A stretch of 64,000 nt of DNA from Arachis hypogaea (Eukaryota; Streptophyta; Magnoliopsida; Fabales; Fabaceae). The DNA lies in NCBI RefSeq assembly GCF_003086295.3, contig NC_092051.1:13508810-13572809 (forward strand). Reading direction: 5' to 3'. The notes under the pieces are model-generated. The model was not told the DNA's origin, did not search any database, and worked only from the letters and a program-made list of their open reading frames with translations. The translations under genes and the position numbers were made by a program. Shown here one piece after another: positions 36,787-45,965 of the stretch. Each line of letters starts with the position of its first letter. Positions within the stretch are counted from its first letter, which is position 1.

Positions 36787-37392
36787 GATGATGAATCTGA
36801 TTAAGGTTAATATAAATATTGTTCTGTAATATGTATTTCTTTAAAAACCTAATTGTATTTGTAATATATATTTCAGTGACTGTAAACATAGTTCTGTGAT
36901 TTTAAAATAGTTACCATTGTTTCAAATACTTCAGTTACCATCACTTGGTATTTGTAATTTATATTTCTTGTACTTCACATCAGGTTTGAAGCACTATTTT
37001 AATTTTTAATTAATAGGGATATACTAAAGATTGACGGGAAAATAAATGAGGTAGCGCTAATGTTACCGTTAGAAATTTTCGACGATAAAGTCCAACACGA
37101 TCTGTTTTCACGATTGCTATATTCCGTTGCTCAATCTGATGGTAATTACTGTTGGACAAAAAAATCTAATGGTAAATATTTACCGATGAAGTTTATGCCG
37201 GCTAATTATTTCTGATGGTAGATCCGACGATATTTAAATTACCGTCGAATTTTATTAGTTTTTCTGACGATAAACCTGACAGTACTCAGCATTTTTCTTG
37301 TAATGTTAATTTGGTCTTTGTCTATTCATATAAAAACAATACGACTCTTATAAAAAGAGACAATACAACTCTTGATATTATTTTAAAACAAT

Positions 37393-38939
37393 TGATGAAC
37401 GGATAATTTATACGCTTTTTGGCATTATTTTTAAGTAGTTTTCAGCATGTTTTAATTACTTTTTAGTATATTTCTATTAGTTTTTATTCAAAATTCATAT
37501 TTCTGGACTTTACTATGAGTTTGTGTATTTTTCTGTAATTTCAGGTATTTTCTGGCTGAAATTGAGGGACCTGAGCAAAAATCTGATTCAGAGGCTGAAA
37601 AAGGACTGCAGATGCTGTTGGATTCTGACCTCTCTGCACTCAAAATGGATTTTCTGGAGCTAAAGAAGACCAATTGGCATGCTCTCAATTGCGTTGGAAA
37701 GTAGACATCCAGGGCTTTCCAGCAATATATAATAGTTCATACTTTGCCCAAGTTTTGACGATGCAAATTGGCATTTAACGCCAAGTCTTTATCCTATTCT
37801 GGCGTTAAACGCCAGAAACAGGTTGCAAACCAGAGTTAAATGCCAGAAATAGGCTACAACCTGGCGTTTAACTCCAAGAGAAGCCTCTACATGTGTAAAG
37901 CTCAATGCTCAGCCCAAGCACACACCAAGTGGGCCCCGGAAGTGGATTTATACACTATCTGCACTTAGTTACTTATTTTCTGTAACTCTAGCTACTAGTT
38001 GAGTATAAAAACAACTTTTAGAGACTTACTATGTACCTCATGACATTTTACATCAGAACTTGTATTTTCTACGGCATGAGTCTCTAAACCCCATGGTTGG
38101 GGGTGAGGAGCTCTGCTGTGTCTCGATGGATTAATGAAATTACTACTGTTTTCCATTCAATCATGCTTGTTTCTATTCTAAGATATTCACTCGCACTTCA
38201 ACCTGATGAATGTGATGATCCAAGACACTCATCATCATTCTCACCTATGAACGCGTGCCTGACAACCACTTCTATTCTATCTGCAATAGCTTGAGTGTGT
38301 AACTCTTAGCCTCAATTCCGAAAGATCGGAGTCTTCGTGGTATAAGCTAGAATCAATTGGCAGCATTCTTGAGATCCAGAAAGTCTAAACCTTGTCTGTG
38401 GTATTCCGAGTAGGATCTGGGATGGGATGATTATGACGAGCTTCAAACTCGCGAGTGTTGGGCGTAGTGACAGACGCAAAAGGATCAATGGATCTTATTC
38501 CAACATGAGTGAGAACCGACAGATGATTAGCCGTGCAGTGACAGCGCATTTGGACCATTTTCACTAAGAGGACGGATGGTAGCCATTGACAACGGTGATC
38601 CCCCAACATACAGCTTTCCATGGAAGGAGCCTTGCGTGCGTGAAGAAGAAGACAGTAGGAAAACAGAGATTCAGAAGACAGAACATCTCCAAAATCTCAA
38701 CCTGTTCTCCATTACTGCATAACAAGTATTTAATTCATGTTCTTTTACTTTTTGTAATTAAAACTAAGAATCATTACTGATATCCTGACTAAGAATTACA
38801 AGATAACCATAGCTTGCTTCAAGCCGACAATTTCCGTGGGATCGACCCTTACTCACGTAAGGTATTACTTGGACGACCCAGTGCACTTGCTGGTTAGTTG
38901 TGCGGAATTGCAAAAGTGTGATTGCGATTTCGTGCACCG
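37393..38939 (+). repeat. E1 5' LTR
   Basis: Starts TGATG. Ends CACCG where the 3' LTR ends CACCA, so the terminal A has mutated to G. A TATA box (AGTATAAAAAC) lies at about 38002-38012, giving an expected transcript start near 38035. The U3 part contains several full and degenerate GGCGTTTAACGCC palindromes (37770-37875). Confidence 0.96.
38002..38012 (+). promoter_or_regulatory. E1 5' LTR TATA box
   Basis: GTATAAAAAC in the middle of the LTR, conserved in the 3' LTR at about 48888-48897. In E4 the equivalent site (near 61170) reads GTATTTAAAC. Confidence 0.65.
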
Positions 38940-38945
38940 AGTTTT

Positions 38946-38963
38946 TGGCGCCGTTGCCGGGGA
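38946..38963 (+). promoter_or_regulatory. E1 primer binding site, tRNA-Asp type
   Basis: TGGCGCCGTTGCCGGGGA starts seven bases after the LTR and is the exact complement of the 3' end of plant tRNA-Asp(GUC) as I recall it. E4 has the same site at 62107-62124. Confidence 0.9.
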
Positions 38964-40089
38964 TTGTTCGAGTTTGGACAACTGAAAGGTTTATTTTGTT
39001 GCTTAGATTAGGAATAAATTATTTTTGTTAGTTTAGAGTCACTAGAATTGCATCTGCTATTTTCCTTTCAAAAATACTATTTTTCTTTATTAATTTTTAA
39101 TTTTTCTTTGAGTCTTCTGTTTGAGTTTAGATTCATATTTTAAGTTTGGTGTCAATTGCATGTTTTTATTTTCCTTTAAATTTTCGAAATTTGTGTTTAT
39201 TGTTCTTTCTTGATCTTCAAGTTGTTCTTGCTATTTTTCTTGTTTGATCTTTAGTTTTTCTTGTTCTGTATCTTTTCTTGTTTTTCTTGTGCGTTTTCAA
39301 ATTATCAGTATTCAAAAAATTTTATATACATTAAATACCATTTTTTTAAAAAAATACGTTAAATTTATAGCTCAGTTGACTAGAGCGTTGTGCTTATGTT
39401 CTTGGTAATTGGGTATCTTCCTTTTAAAACTTTTTCAAAAATAATTTTTCTTTGATTAAATCTTGTGTCAAACTTTTAAGTTTGGTGTTCTCTTGTTATT
39501 TTTCTTTAATTTTCGAAAATTTATTTTTAGTTTTCTAAAAGTTTTAAGTTTGGTGTTCTTTTTATGTTCTTGAGTCTTTGAATTTTATTCTTGTTGTTCT
39601 TGTGAGTCTTCAAGGTGTTCTTGAGTCTTCTTTATATTTTGATCTTAAAATTTTTAAGTTTGGTGTTCCTTGGTGTTTTCCCTTCAAAATTTTCGAAAAA
39701 CAAGGAGCATTAGATCTAAAAATTTTAAGTCTTGTGTCTTTTGTGTGTTCTTCTCTTTCTTCATAAAAAAAATATCCTTTCCTTTAATTGCTCATAATTT
39801 TCAAATTTATTAGGTTGATTTGGTCAAAATTTTTAAAATCATATCTTTTTCAAAATCTTATCTTATCTTTTCCAATCTCGAATTTTAAAATCATACCTTT
39901 TTCAAATCTTTTTAATTAATTATTTATTTTAATTTTCAATTTCCTTTTTATCTTTTTTTCTAATTTTCAAAATTATATTTAATTTTTTTATTTTATTTTA
40001 TTTTATTTTCCTTTTAATTTTCGGTATTCAAAAATAAATAAATAAATAAATTTTTTTATTACAATCCACATCATCTCCCTTTCTCCATC
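38964..40089 (+). other. E1 5' untranslated leader
   Basis: T-rich leader without long open frames. It contains four copies of AAGTTTGGTGT (39142, 39478, 39546, 39656), the same 11-mer that abuts the 3' LTR, and a tRNA-like fragment at 39366-39406. Confidence 0.75.
39366..39406 (+). ncRNA. tRNA-like fragment in the E1 leader
   Basis: TATAGCTCAGTTGACTAGAG followed by CGTTGTGCTTATGTTCTTGG resembles the D arm (A box) and anticodon arm of tRNA-Ile(UAU). The 3' half with the B box and acceptor stem is absent, so it is a fragment and not a tRNA gene. A matching fragment is in the E4 leader. Confidence 0.45.
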
Positions 40090-41478
40090 ATGGATCTAAG
40101 TGGAAATGAACAGTCCAAAAAGACTCTGGGGTCGTATGGTAATCCCACTACTACTGCATATGGGAGTAGTATCTGTATACCTCCCATCAAAGTAGGCAGT
40201 TTTGAGCTAAATCCTCAGCTCATTGTCATGGTGCAGCAAAACTGCCAGTATTCTGGTCTTTCACAGGAAGAACCTACTGAGTTTCTGGCACAGTTCTTGC
40301 AAATTGCTGACACAGTACGTAACAAGGAAGTAGATCAGGATGTCTACAGATTATTACTGTTTCCATTTACTGTAAAAGATCAAGCTAAGAGGTTGTTAAA
40401 TAACCAACCTATAGCAAGCATAAGAACATGGAAGCAGTTATCAGACAAATTCCTGAATCAATATTTCCCTCCAAAAAGGATGACACAGCTAAGGCTGGAC
40501 ATCCAAGGCTTTAAACAAGAGGATGATGAATCCCTTTATAACGCCTGGGAGAGGTACAGAGGGATGCTAAGGAAATGCCCCTCTGAAATATTTTCAGAGT
40601 GGGTGCAACTAGACATCTTCTACTATGGGCTTACAGAAAAAGCTCAGATATCTCTAGACCACTCAGCTGGTGGATCTATACACATGAGAAAGACTATTAA
40701 AGAGGCTCAAGAGCTTATTGATGTAGTTGCTAGAAATCATCATCTATACATAAGTAATGAGTCCTCCATGAAAGAAGAAGCTAAGGTAGTATTAACTGAC
40801 TTTAGTCCTCAGGAGCAAGTTGCTGAACTCAATCAGCAACTATCTTCTATAACAAGGCAGTTGGCAGAATTTACGGAGATGTTACAAGAATCCAAAATTG
40901 CTAACAAGGATATGGAATCCCAATTGAATCAGACAAAACAGCAGTTATCAAAACAGATAACAGAGGAGTGTCAAGCTGTTCAATTAAGGAGTGGAAAAAC
41001 ATTAAATACATCAACTCAAAGCAGCAGAAAGCCAAGGAAAGAACAACTGACAGAGGATGAGCAGAATGCTACCCAAAATCCCTCTGAGGACAGTAAGAGC
41101 CCAGAGAGGAATGATTCTGGCGTTCAAACACCAGAAAAGGGTGAAAAGTTGGCGTCAAACGCCAATTCCATGTTCAATTTTGGCGTTCAAATGCCAGTAA
41201 GAGATCAGACACCTGCAAGTGCTGATAATAACTCCCTCAAGAAGGCTTATCAGCCTGCTTCTGTAGGAAATAAACCTGCAGCAACCAAGGTTGAAGAATA
41301 TAAAGCCAAAATACCTTATCCTCAGAAACTCTGCCAAGCGAAACAGGATAAACAATTTGCCCGCTTTGCAGACTATATCAGGACCCTTGAAATAAAGATT
41401 CTGTTTGCAGAAGTACTTGAGCAAATACCCTCTTATGCTAAGTTCATGAAAGAAATCTTAAGCCATAAGAAGGATTAG
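40090..41478 (+). CDS. gag: E1 gag polyprotein
   Basis: 462-codon frame for the capsid/nucleocapsid polyprotein that packages the element RNA in cytoplasmic particles. The retrotransposon gag domain spans roughly residues 45-220, with EEPTEFLAQFLQIADTV, RTWKQLSDKFLNQYFPP and DESLYNAWERYRGMLRKCP. A Gln-rich coiled-coil-like stretch follows (about 240-300), then a low-complexity tail. In the tail DNA three palindrome copies (41119, 41150, 41179) are translated as part of the protein (GVQTPEKG, ASNANSMFNFGVQMPV). No CCHC zinc knuckle is seen. The frame ends at a TAG (41476-41478) and continues open in the same frame into pol, so gag and pol are separated by one stop codon. Confidence 0.92.
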   Translation: MDLSGNEQSKKTLGSYGNPTTTAYGSSICIPPIKVGSFELNPQLIVMVQQNCQYSGLSQEEPTEFLAQFLQIADTVRNKEVDQDVYRLLLFPFTVKDQAKRLLNNQPIASIRTWKQLSDKFLNQYFPPKRMTQLRLDIQGFKQEDDESLYNAWERYRGMLRKCPSEIFSEWVQLDIFYYGLTEKAQISLDHSAGGSIHMRKTIKEAQELIDVVARNHHLYISNESSMKEEAKVVLTDFSPQEQVAELNQQLSSITRQLAEFTEMLQESKIANKDMESQLNQTKQQLSKQITEECQAVQLRSGKTLNTSTQSSRKPRKEQLTEDEQNATQNPSEDSKSPERNDSGVQTPEKGEKLASNANSMFNFGVQMPVRDQTPASADNNSLKKAYQPASVGNKPAATKVEEYKAKIPYPQKLCQAKQDKQFARFADYIRTLEIKILFAEVLEQIPSYAKFMKEILSHKKD

Positions 41479-44400
41479 AGAGAAACTGAAAAAGTTTTTC
41501 TCACTGAGGAATGCAGTGCAGTCATTCTGAAAAGCTTACCAGAGAAGCTTAAGGATCCCGGAAGCTTTATGATACCATGCACATTAGAGAGAATTTGTAC
41601 CAAGACAGCTCTATGTGATCTTGGTGCAAGTATCAACGTAATTCCTGCATCCACTATCAGAAAGCTTGGTTTGAATGAAGAGATCAAACCAACCCAGATT
41701 TGTCTTCAACTTGCTGATGGCTCCATAAAATACCCATCAGGTATAATTGAAGACATGATTGTCAAGGTTGGGCCATTTGCCTTTCCCACTGACTTTGTAG
41801 TGCTGGAAATAGAGGAGCACAAGAGTGCAACTTTCATTCTAGGAAGACCTTTCCTAGCAACTGGACGAACTCTCATTGATGTTCAAAAAGGGAAAGTGAC
41901 CCTGAGAGTCAATGAGGATGAGTTTAAGTTGAATACTATCAAAGCTATGCAGCATCCAGACACACCGAAGGACTGCATGAGAGTTGATATTATTGACTCT
42001 TTGGTAGAGGAAGTCAATATGACTGAGAGTCTCGAATTAGAGCTAGAGGACATCTTTAAAGATGTTCAGCTTGATCTAGAGGAATCAGAGGAAACAGAAG
42101 AACCTCTGAAAATGCCTCAGGAGGAGGAAAAGCCTCCCAAGCCCGAGCTCAAACCACTACCACCATCCCTAAAATATGCATTTCTGGGAGAAGACAACAC
42201 TTTTCCTGTGATCATAAGCTCTACCTTGAAGCCACAAGAAGAGGAAGCACTGATTCAAGTGCTAAGGACACACAAGACAGCTCTTGGGTGGTCCATAAGT
42301 GATCTTAAAGGCATTAGCCCAGCCAGATGTATGCACAAAATCCTCTTGGAGGATAATGCTAAGCCAGTGGTTCAACCACAAAGGCGGCTGAATCCAGCCA
42401 TGAAGGAAGTGGTACAGAAAGAGGTCACTAAACTACTAGAGGCTGAGATTATTTATCCTATTTCTGATAGCCCCTGGGTGAGCCCTGTCCAAGTCATCCC
42501 TAAGAAGGGAGGCATGACAATAGTTCATAATGAAAAGAATGAACTAGTTCCTACAAGAACAGTTATAGGGTGGCGCATGTGTATTGACTACAGAAGACTC
42601 AATACAGCTACCAGAAAGGATCATTTTCCTTTACCATTCATAGACCAGATGCTAGAAAGACTAGCAGGTCATGATTATTACTGCTTTTTGGATGGCTATT
42701 TAGGCTACAACCAAATTGTAGTAGATCCCCAGGATCAAGAAAAAACAGCATTCACATGTCCATCTGGAGTATTTGCCTACAGAAGGATGCCATTTGGGCT
42801 GTGTAATGCACCTGCAACCTTTCAGAGATGCATGCTCTCTATTTTCTCTGATATGGTGAAAAAATTTCTGGAAGTTTTCATGGATGACTTCTCGGTATAT
42901 GGAGACTCATTCAGCTCCTGTCTTGGTCACCTGACACTTGTTCTGAAAAGGTGCCAAGAGACTAACCTGGTTTTAAACTGGGAAAAATGTCACTTTATGG
43001 TGACTGAAGGGATAGTCCTTGGGCACAAGATTTTGGACAAAGGAATAGAGGTGGATCAAGCTAAGGTAGAGGTAATTGAAAAATTACCACCACCTGCCAA
43101 TGTTAAGGCAATCAGAAGCTTTCTGGGGCATGCAGGATTCTATAGGAAGTTTATAAAGGATTTTTCAAAAATCGCAAAACCTCTAAGTAATCTACTAGCT
43201 GCTGACATGCCATTTATATTTGACACAGAGTGCCTACAGGCGTTTGAGACTCTGAAAGCTAAGCTGGTCACAGCACTAGTCATTTCTACACCAAACTGGA
43301 CATTACCATTCGAACTGATGTGTGATGCCAGTGACCATGCCATTGGTGCAATATTGGGACAAAGGCATGATAAACTTCTATATGTCATCTACTATGCCAG
43401 CCGTGTTCTAAATGATGCACAGAAGAATTACACAACTACAGAAAAGGAATTGCTTGCAGTGGTTTATGCCATTGACAAGTTCAGATCCTATTTAGTAGGA
43501 TCAAAGGTGATTGTGTACACTGACCATGCTGCTCTTAAATATCTACTCACAAAGCAGGAATCAAAACCCAGGCTCATAAGGTGGGTGTTGCTCCTGCAAG
43601 AGTTTGATATAAAGATAAGAGACAGAAAAGGGACAGAAAACCAAGTAGCAGATCACCTGTCTCGGATAGAACCAGTAGAAGGGGCGTTCCTCCCCCCCCC
43701 CCTTACTGAGATCTCCAAAACCTTTCCGGATGAGCAACTCTTTGCCATTCAGGAGGTACCATGGTTTGCTGACATTGCAAACTATAAGGCTGCAAGATTC
43801 ATACCCAAGGAGTACAGCAAGCAACAAAAGAAAAAATTAATTACTGATGCAAAGTACTACCTGTGGGATGAACCATATCTCTTTAAGAGATGTGCAGACG
43901 ACATAATCTGTAGGTGTGTGCCTAGAGAAGAAACACAGAAGATCCTATGGCATTATCATGGATCACAATATGGAGGACATTTCGGAGGTGAGCGAACAGC
44001 CACAAAAGTCCTCCAATGTGGCTTCTACTGGCCCACTCTCTATAAAGACTCCCGAGAGTTTGTGGGTAACTGTGATAGCTATCAGAGAGCTGGTAATCTG
44101 CCTCACAGTTACGCCATGCCGCAGCAAGGAATCTTAGAGATTGAGTTGTTTGACGTATGGGGTATTGACTTCATGGGACCTTTTCCACCATCGTATTCAA
44201 ACACTTACATTCTGGTGGCAGTCGACTATGTATCCAAATGGGTAGAGGCCATTGCAACACCCACTAATGATACTAAGACAGTACTGAAGTTCCTCCAGAA
44301 GCATATCTTCAGCAGATTTGGTGTCCCTAGAGCACTAATCAGTGATGGGGGCACTCACTTCTGCAACAAACAACTTTACTCTGGTATGGTCCGATATGGA

Positions 44401-45039
44401 ATTAGCCACAAGGTGGCAACTCCGTATCATCCACAGACAAATGGGCAAGCTGAAGTCTCTAATAGAGAAATAAAAAGAATCCTGGAACGAACTGTAAGTA
44501 CCCGTAGAAAGGATTGGGCAAGAAGCTTGGATGACGTTCTGTGGGCATACAGAACAGCATTCAAGACTCCTATAGGGACCTCTCCATACCAGCTTGTGTA
44601 TGGTAAGGCCTGTCATCTGCCCGTGGAACTGGAGCATAAGGCCTACTGGGCAACCAGATTCCTAAACTTTGATGCTAAATTAGCTAGAGAAAAAAGATTG
44701 CTCCAGCTGAATGAGTTAGAGGAATTCAGACTCACTACTTTCAAAAATGCCAAGCTTTACAAAGAGAAAGCCAAAAGGTGGCATGACAGAAAGCTGTCAT
44801 CTAGAGTCTTTGAACCAGGACAGAAGGTTTTGCTGTTTAACTCTAGGCTCAGACTATTCCCCGGGAAACTGAAATCCCGGTGGACGGGACTATATGTGAT
44901 TACAAGTGTGTCACCATATCGCTATGTGGAGCTTCAAGACATTGATTCTAATAAGAAGTTCATTATTAATGGACAGAGAATCAAGCATTATCTTGAAGGC
45001 AATGTCGAGCAAGAGTGCTCAAAGCTGAGGCTAGATTAA
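41479..45039 (+). CDS. pol: E1 pol: protease, reverse transcriptase, RNase H, integrase
   Basis: The frame is open from just after the gag stop; its first ATG is at 41569 (1156 residues from there). Counted from that Met: protease DLGAS at 17-21; RT with [10 protein letters not shown] (Asp near 375) and FMDDF (437-441); RNase H beginning [13 protein letters not shown] (near 584); integrase zinc region with H795, H797-like histidines and C835, but the second Cys of the pair is Tyr838; integrase core D867, D926 and E962 (spacing 35 between the last two); C-terminal [17 protein letters not shown] domain. These enzymes copy the RNA into DNA and insert it into the genome. Apart from the upstream TAG and the altered zinc Cys the frame is intact. 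A 12-C run (about 43691-43702) lies between RNase H and integrase. Confidence 0.94.
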   Translation, partial: RETEKVFLTEECSAVILKSLPEKLKDPGSFMIPCTLERICTKTALCDLGASINVIPASTIRKLGLNEEIKPTQICLQLADGSIKYPSGIIEDMIVKVGPFAFPTDFVVLEIEEHKSATFILGRPFLATGRTLIDVQKGKVTLRVNEDEFKLNTIKAMQHPDTPKDCMRVDIIDSLVEEVNMTESLELELEDIFKDVQLDLEESEETEEPLKMPQEEEKPPKPELKPLPPSLKYAFLGEDNTFPVIISSTLKPQEEEALIQVLRTHKTALGWSISDLKGISPARCMHKILLEDNAKPVVQPQRRLNPAMKEVVQKEVTKLLEAEIIYPISDSPWVSPVQVIPKKGGMTIVHNEKNELVPTRTVIGWRMCIDYRRLNTATRKDHFPLPFIDQMLERLAGHDYYCFLDGYLGYNQIVVDPQDQEKTAFTCPSGVFAYRRMPFGLCNAPATFQRCMLSIFSDMVKKFLEVFMDDFSVYGDSFSSCLGHLTLVLKRCQETNLVLNWEKCHFMVTEGIVLGHKILDKGIEVDQAKVEVIEKLPPPANVKAIRSFLGHAGFYRKFIKDFSKIAKPLSNLLAADMPFIFDTECLQAFETLKAKLVTALVISTPNWTLPFELMCDASDHAIGAILGQRHDKLLYVIYYASRVLNDAQKNYTTTEKELLAVVYAIDKFRSYLVGSKVIVYTDHAALKYLLTKQESKPRLIRWVLLLQEFDIKIRDRKGTENQVADHLSRIEPVEGAFLPPPLTEISKTFPDEQLFAIQEVPWFADIANYKAARFIPKEYSKQQKKKLITDAKYYLWDEPYLFKRCADDIICRCVPREETQKILWHYHGSQYGGHFGGERTATKVLQCGFYWPTLYKDSREFVGNCDSYQRAGNLPHSYAMPQQGILEIELFDVWGIDFMGPFPPSYSNTYILVAVDYVSKWVEAIATPTNDTKTVLKFLQKHIFSRFGVPRALISDGGTHFCNKQLYSGMVRYGISHKVATPYHPQTNGQAEVSNREIKRILERTVSTRRKDWARSLDDVLWAYRTAFKTPIGTSPYQLVYGKACHLPVELEHKAYWATRFLNFDAKLAREKRLLQLNELEEFRLTTFKNAKLYKEKAKRWHDRKLSSRVFEPGQKVLLFNSRLRLFPGKLKSRWTGLYVITSVSPYRYVELQDIDSNKKFIINGQRIKHYLEGNVEQECSKLRLD

Positions 45040-45965
45040 AAGCTCCGCAAGGTCCAGCTAAAGACAATAAAGAAGCGCTTGCTGGGAGGCAACCCAGCCA
45101 TTAGCAGGGCTTATTTGTTATTTAAATAATAATTATACGAGTTTAATATAAATAATCTTCAAGGTAGAGTATCAATTGCATAAGTTCACAGAGTTACAGA
45201 AGGATTCAGAGTACAAAACAGGAAAAAGGAGCTCACTGGCAAGAAAATGCCAGTAAGAGGTACATTTGGGCGTTAAACGCCCAAAAGAAGCTTCTACTGG
45301 GTGTTTAACGCAAGTAATGATACCTTTTTGGGCGTTAAACGCCAGAATGGGTACCATTCTGGGCGTTTAACGCCAAACATACAGCATCCTGTGCGTTCAA
45401 AAAAACGCCCAGTGATAAAAGATTTATGGCGTTTAACGCCAGCCAGAAGCAACAGCTGGGCGTTAAACGCCCAAAAGAGGCTACAGATGGGCGTTAAACG
45501 CCCAAAACAAGCAGCAGTTGGGCGTTTAACACCAGGATTGTGGAGGGGAGGAAGTTTTGTTTTTCAACTCAATTTTTTTCAAATTTTCATGATTTCATCC
45601 ATAATTTCTTGCATAAACATGTTATATATCATCATCTTTCAATTTCAATTTCAAAAAATATATATATAAAATTTTTTAAAACCTTTCTTCATTCTCCATC
45701 AACTTCTTTTCAAATCTTCTTCAAAACTACATCTTTTGCATATCATAATTATCTTTTTACAAATCATATCTTCTAGCATATATTTTTCAAAAATTTCGAA
45801 CCCACCCCCCCTCTTTAAATTCACATTCGGCCATCCCCCTCTCCTCCACATTTCGAATCTGTCTCTCCTTCTCTTCCTCTCCTTTCTTTTCTTTTGCTTG
45901 AGGACAAGCAAACCTCTAAGTTTGGTGTGCTTTTCGTGATCACTGAGCTAAGACTCACTAAGATC
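45040..45965 (+). other. E1 pol-to-third-ORF gap
   Basis: 926 bp without long coding sequence. Holds a palindrome array (45268-45534), a TATA-like tract ATATATATAAAA near 45658-45672, and a block at 45893-45928 (TTGAGGACAAGCAA then AAGTTTGGTGT) that closely resembles the sequence directly upstream of the 3' LTR. Confidence 0.75.
45268..45534 (+). repeat. Array of GGCGTTTAACGCC palindromes
   Basis: Nine full or degenerate copies of GGGCGTTTAACGCCC or its complement form, near 45268, 45299, 45330, 45361, 45390, 45428, 45458, 45489 and 45520. Spacing is mostly about 30 bp, with varied sequence between. Each is a near-perfect palindrome, and both central orientations (TTTAA and TTAAA) occur. Confidence 0.93.

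Larger units (their letters stand above)
33810..37305 (+). mobile_element. CACTA element 2, complete ends, internally deleted
   Basis: The left terminus is CACTACAAGAAAAATGC. The right terminus, read on the other strand, is CATTACAAGAAAAATGC, with one base changed from CACTA. A 3-bp duplication TTA flanks both ends (33807-33809, 37306-37308). Subterminal regions are rich in CCGACGGTAA-like motifs. Relative to CACTA element 1 it lacks about 1.3 kb of the TNP2 core (junction near 35445), about 0.5 kb covering the DUF4218 part (junction near 35848) and a short segment near 36035. It is therefore a deletion derivative able to move only with help. A (TC)n tract (34104-34132) and a GC-rich block lie in its 5' part. 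Confidence 0.95.

Noticed and set aside
38385..38621. Minus-strand frames repeating at 38385, 49268 and 61324
   Set aside because: They recur only because the same LTR is present three times; frame and length drift between copies and no domain is visible.
39366..39406. Functional tRNA gene in the E1 leader
   Set aside because: Only a 5' half is recognisable; no T arm, B box or acceptor pairing, so listed only as a tRNA-like fragment.
41155..41687. Minus-strand frames across gag-pol and elsewhere in pol
   Set aside because: Shadows of the long plus-strand frames, without domains.
45268..45534. CRISPR-like array
   Set aside because: Repeats of 13-15 bp at about 30-bp spacing look array-like, but copies alternate orientation, are degenerate, lie in a plant retrotransposon and have no cas genes.
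45540..45939. Frames of 60-78 codons in the gap before the third ORF
   Set aside because: Translations of T-rich leader-like sequence upstream of the likely ATG at 45966.
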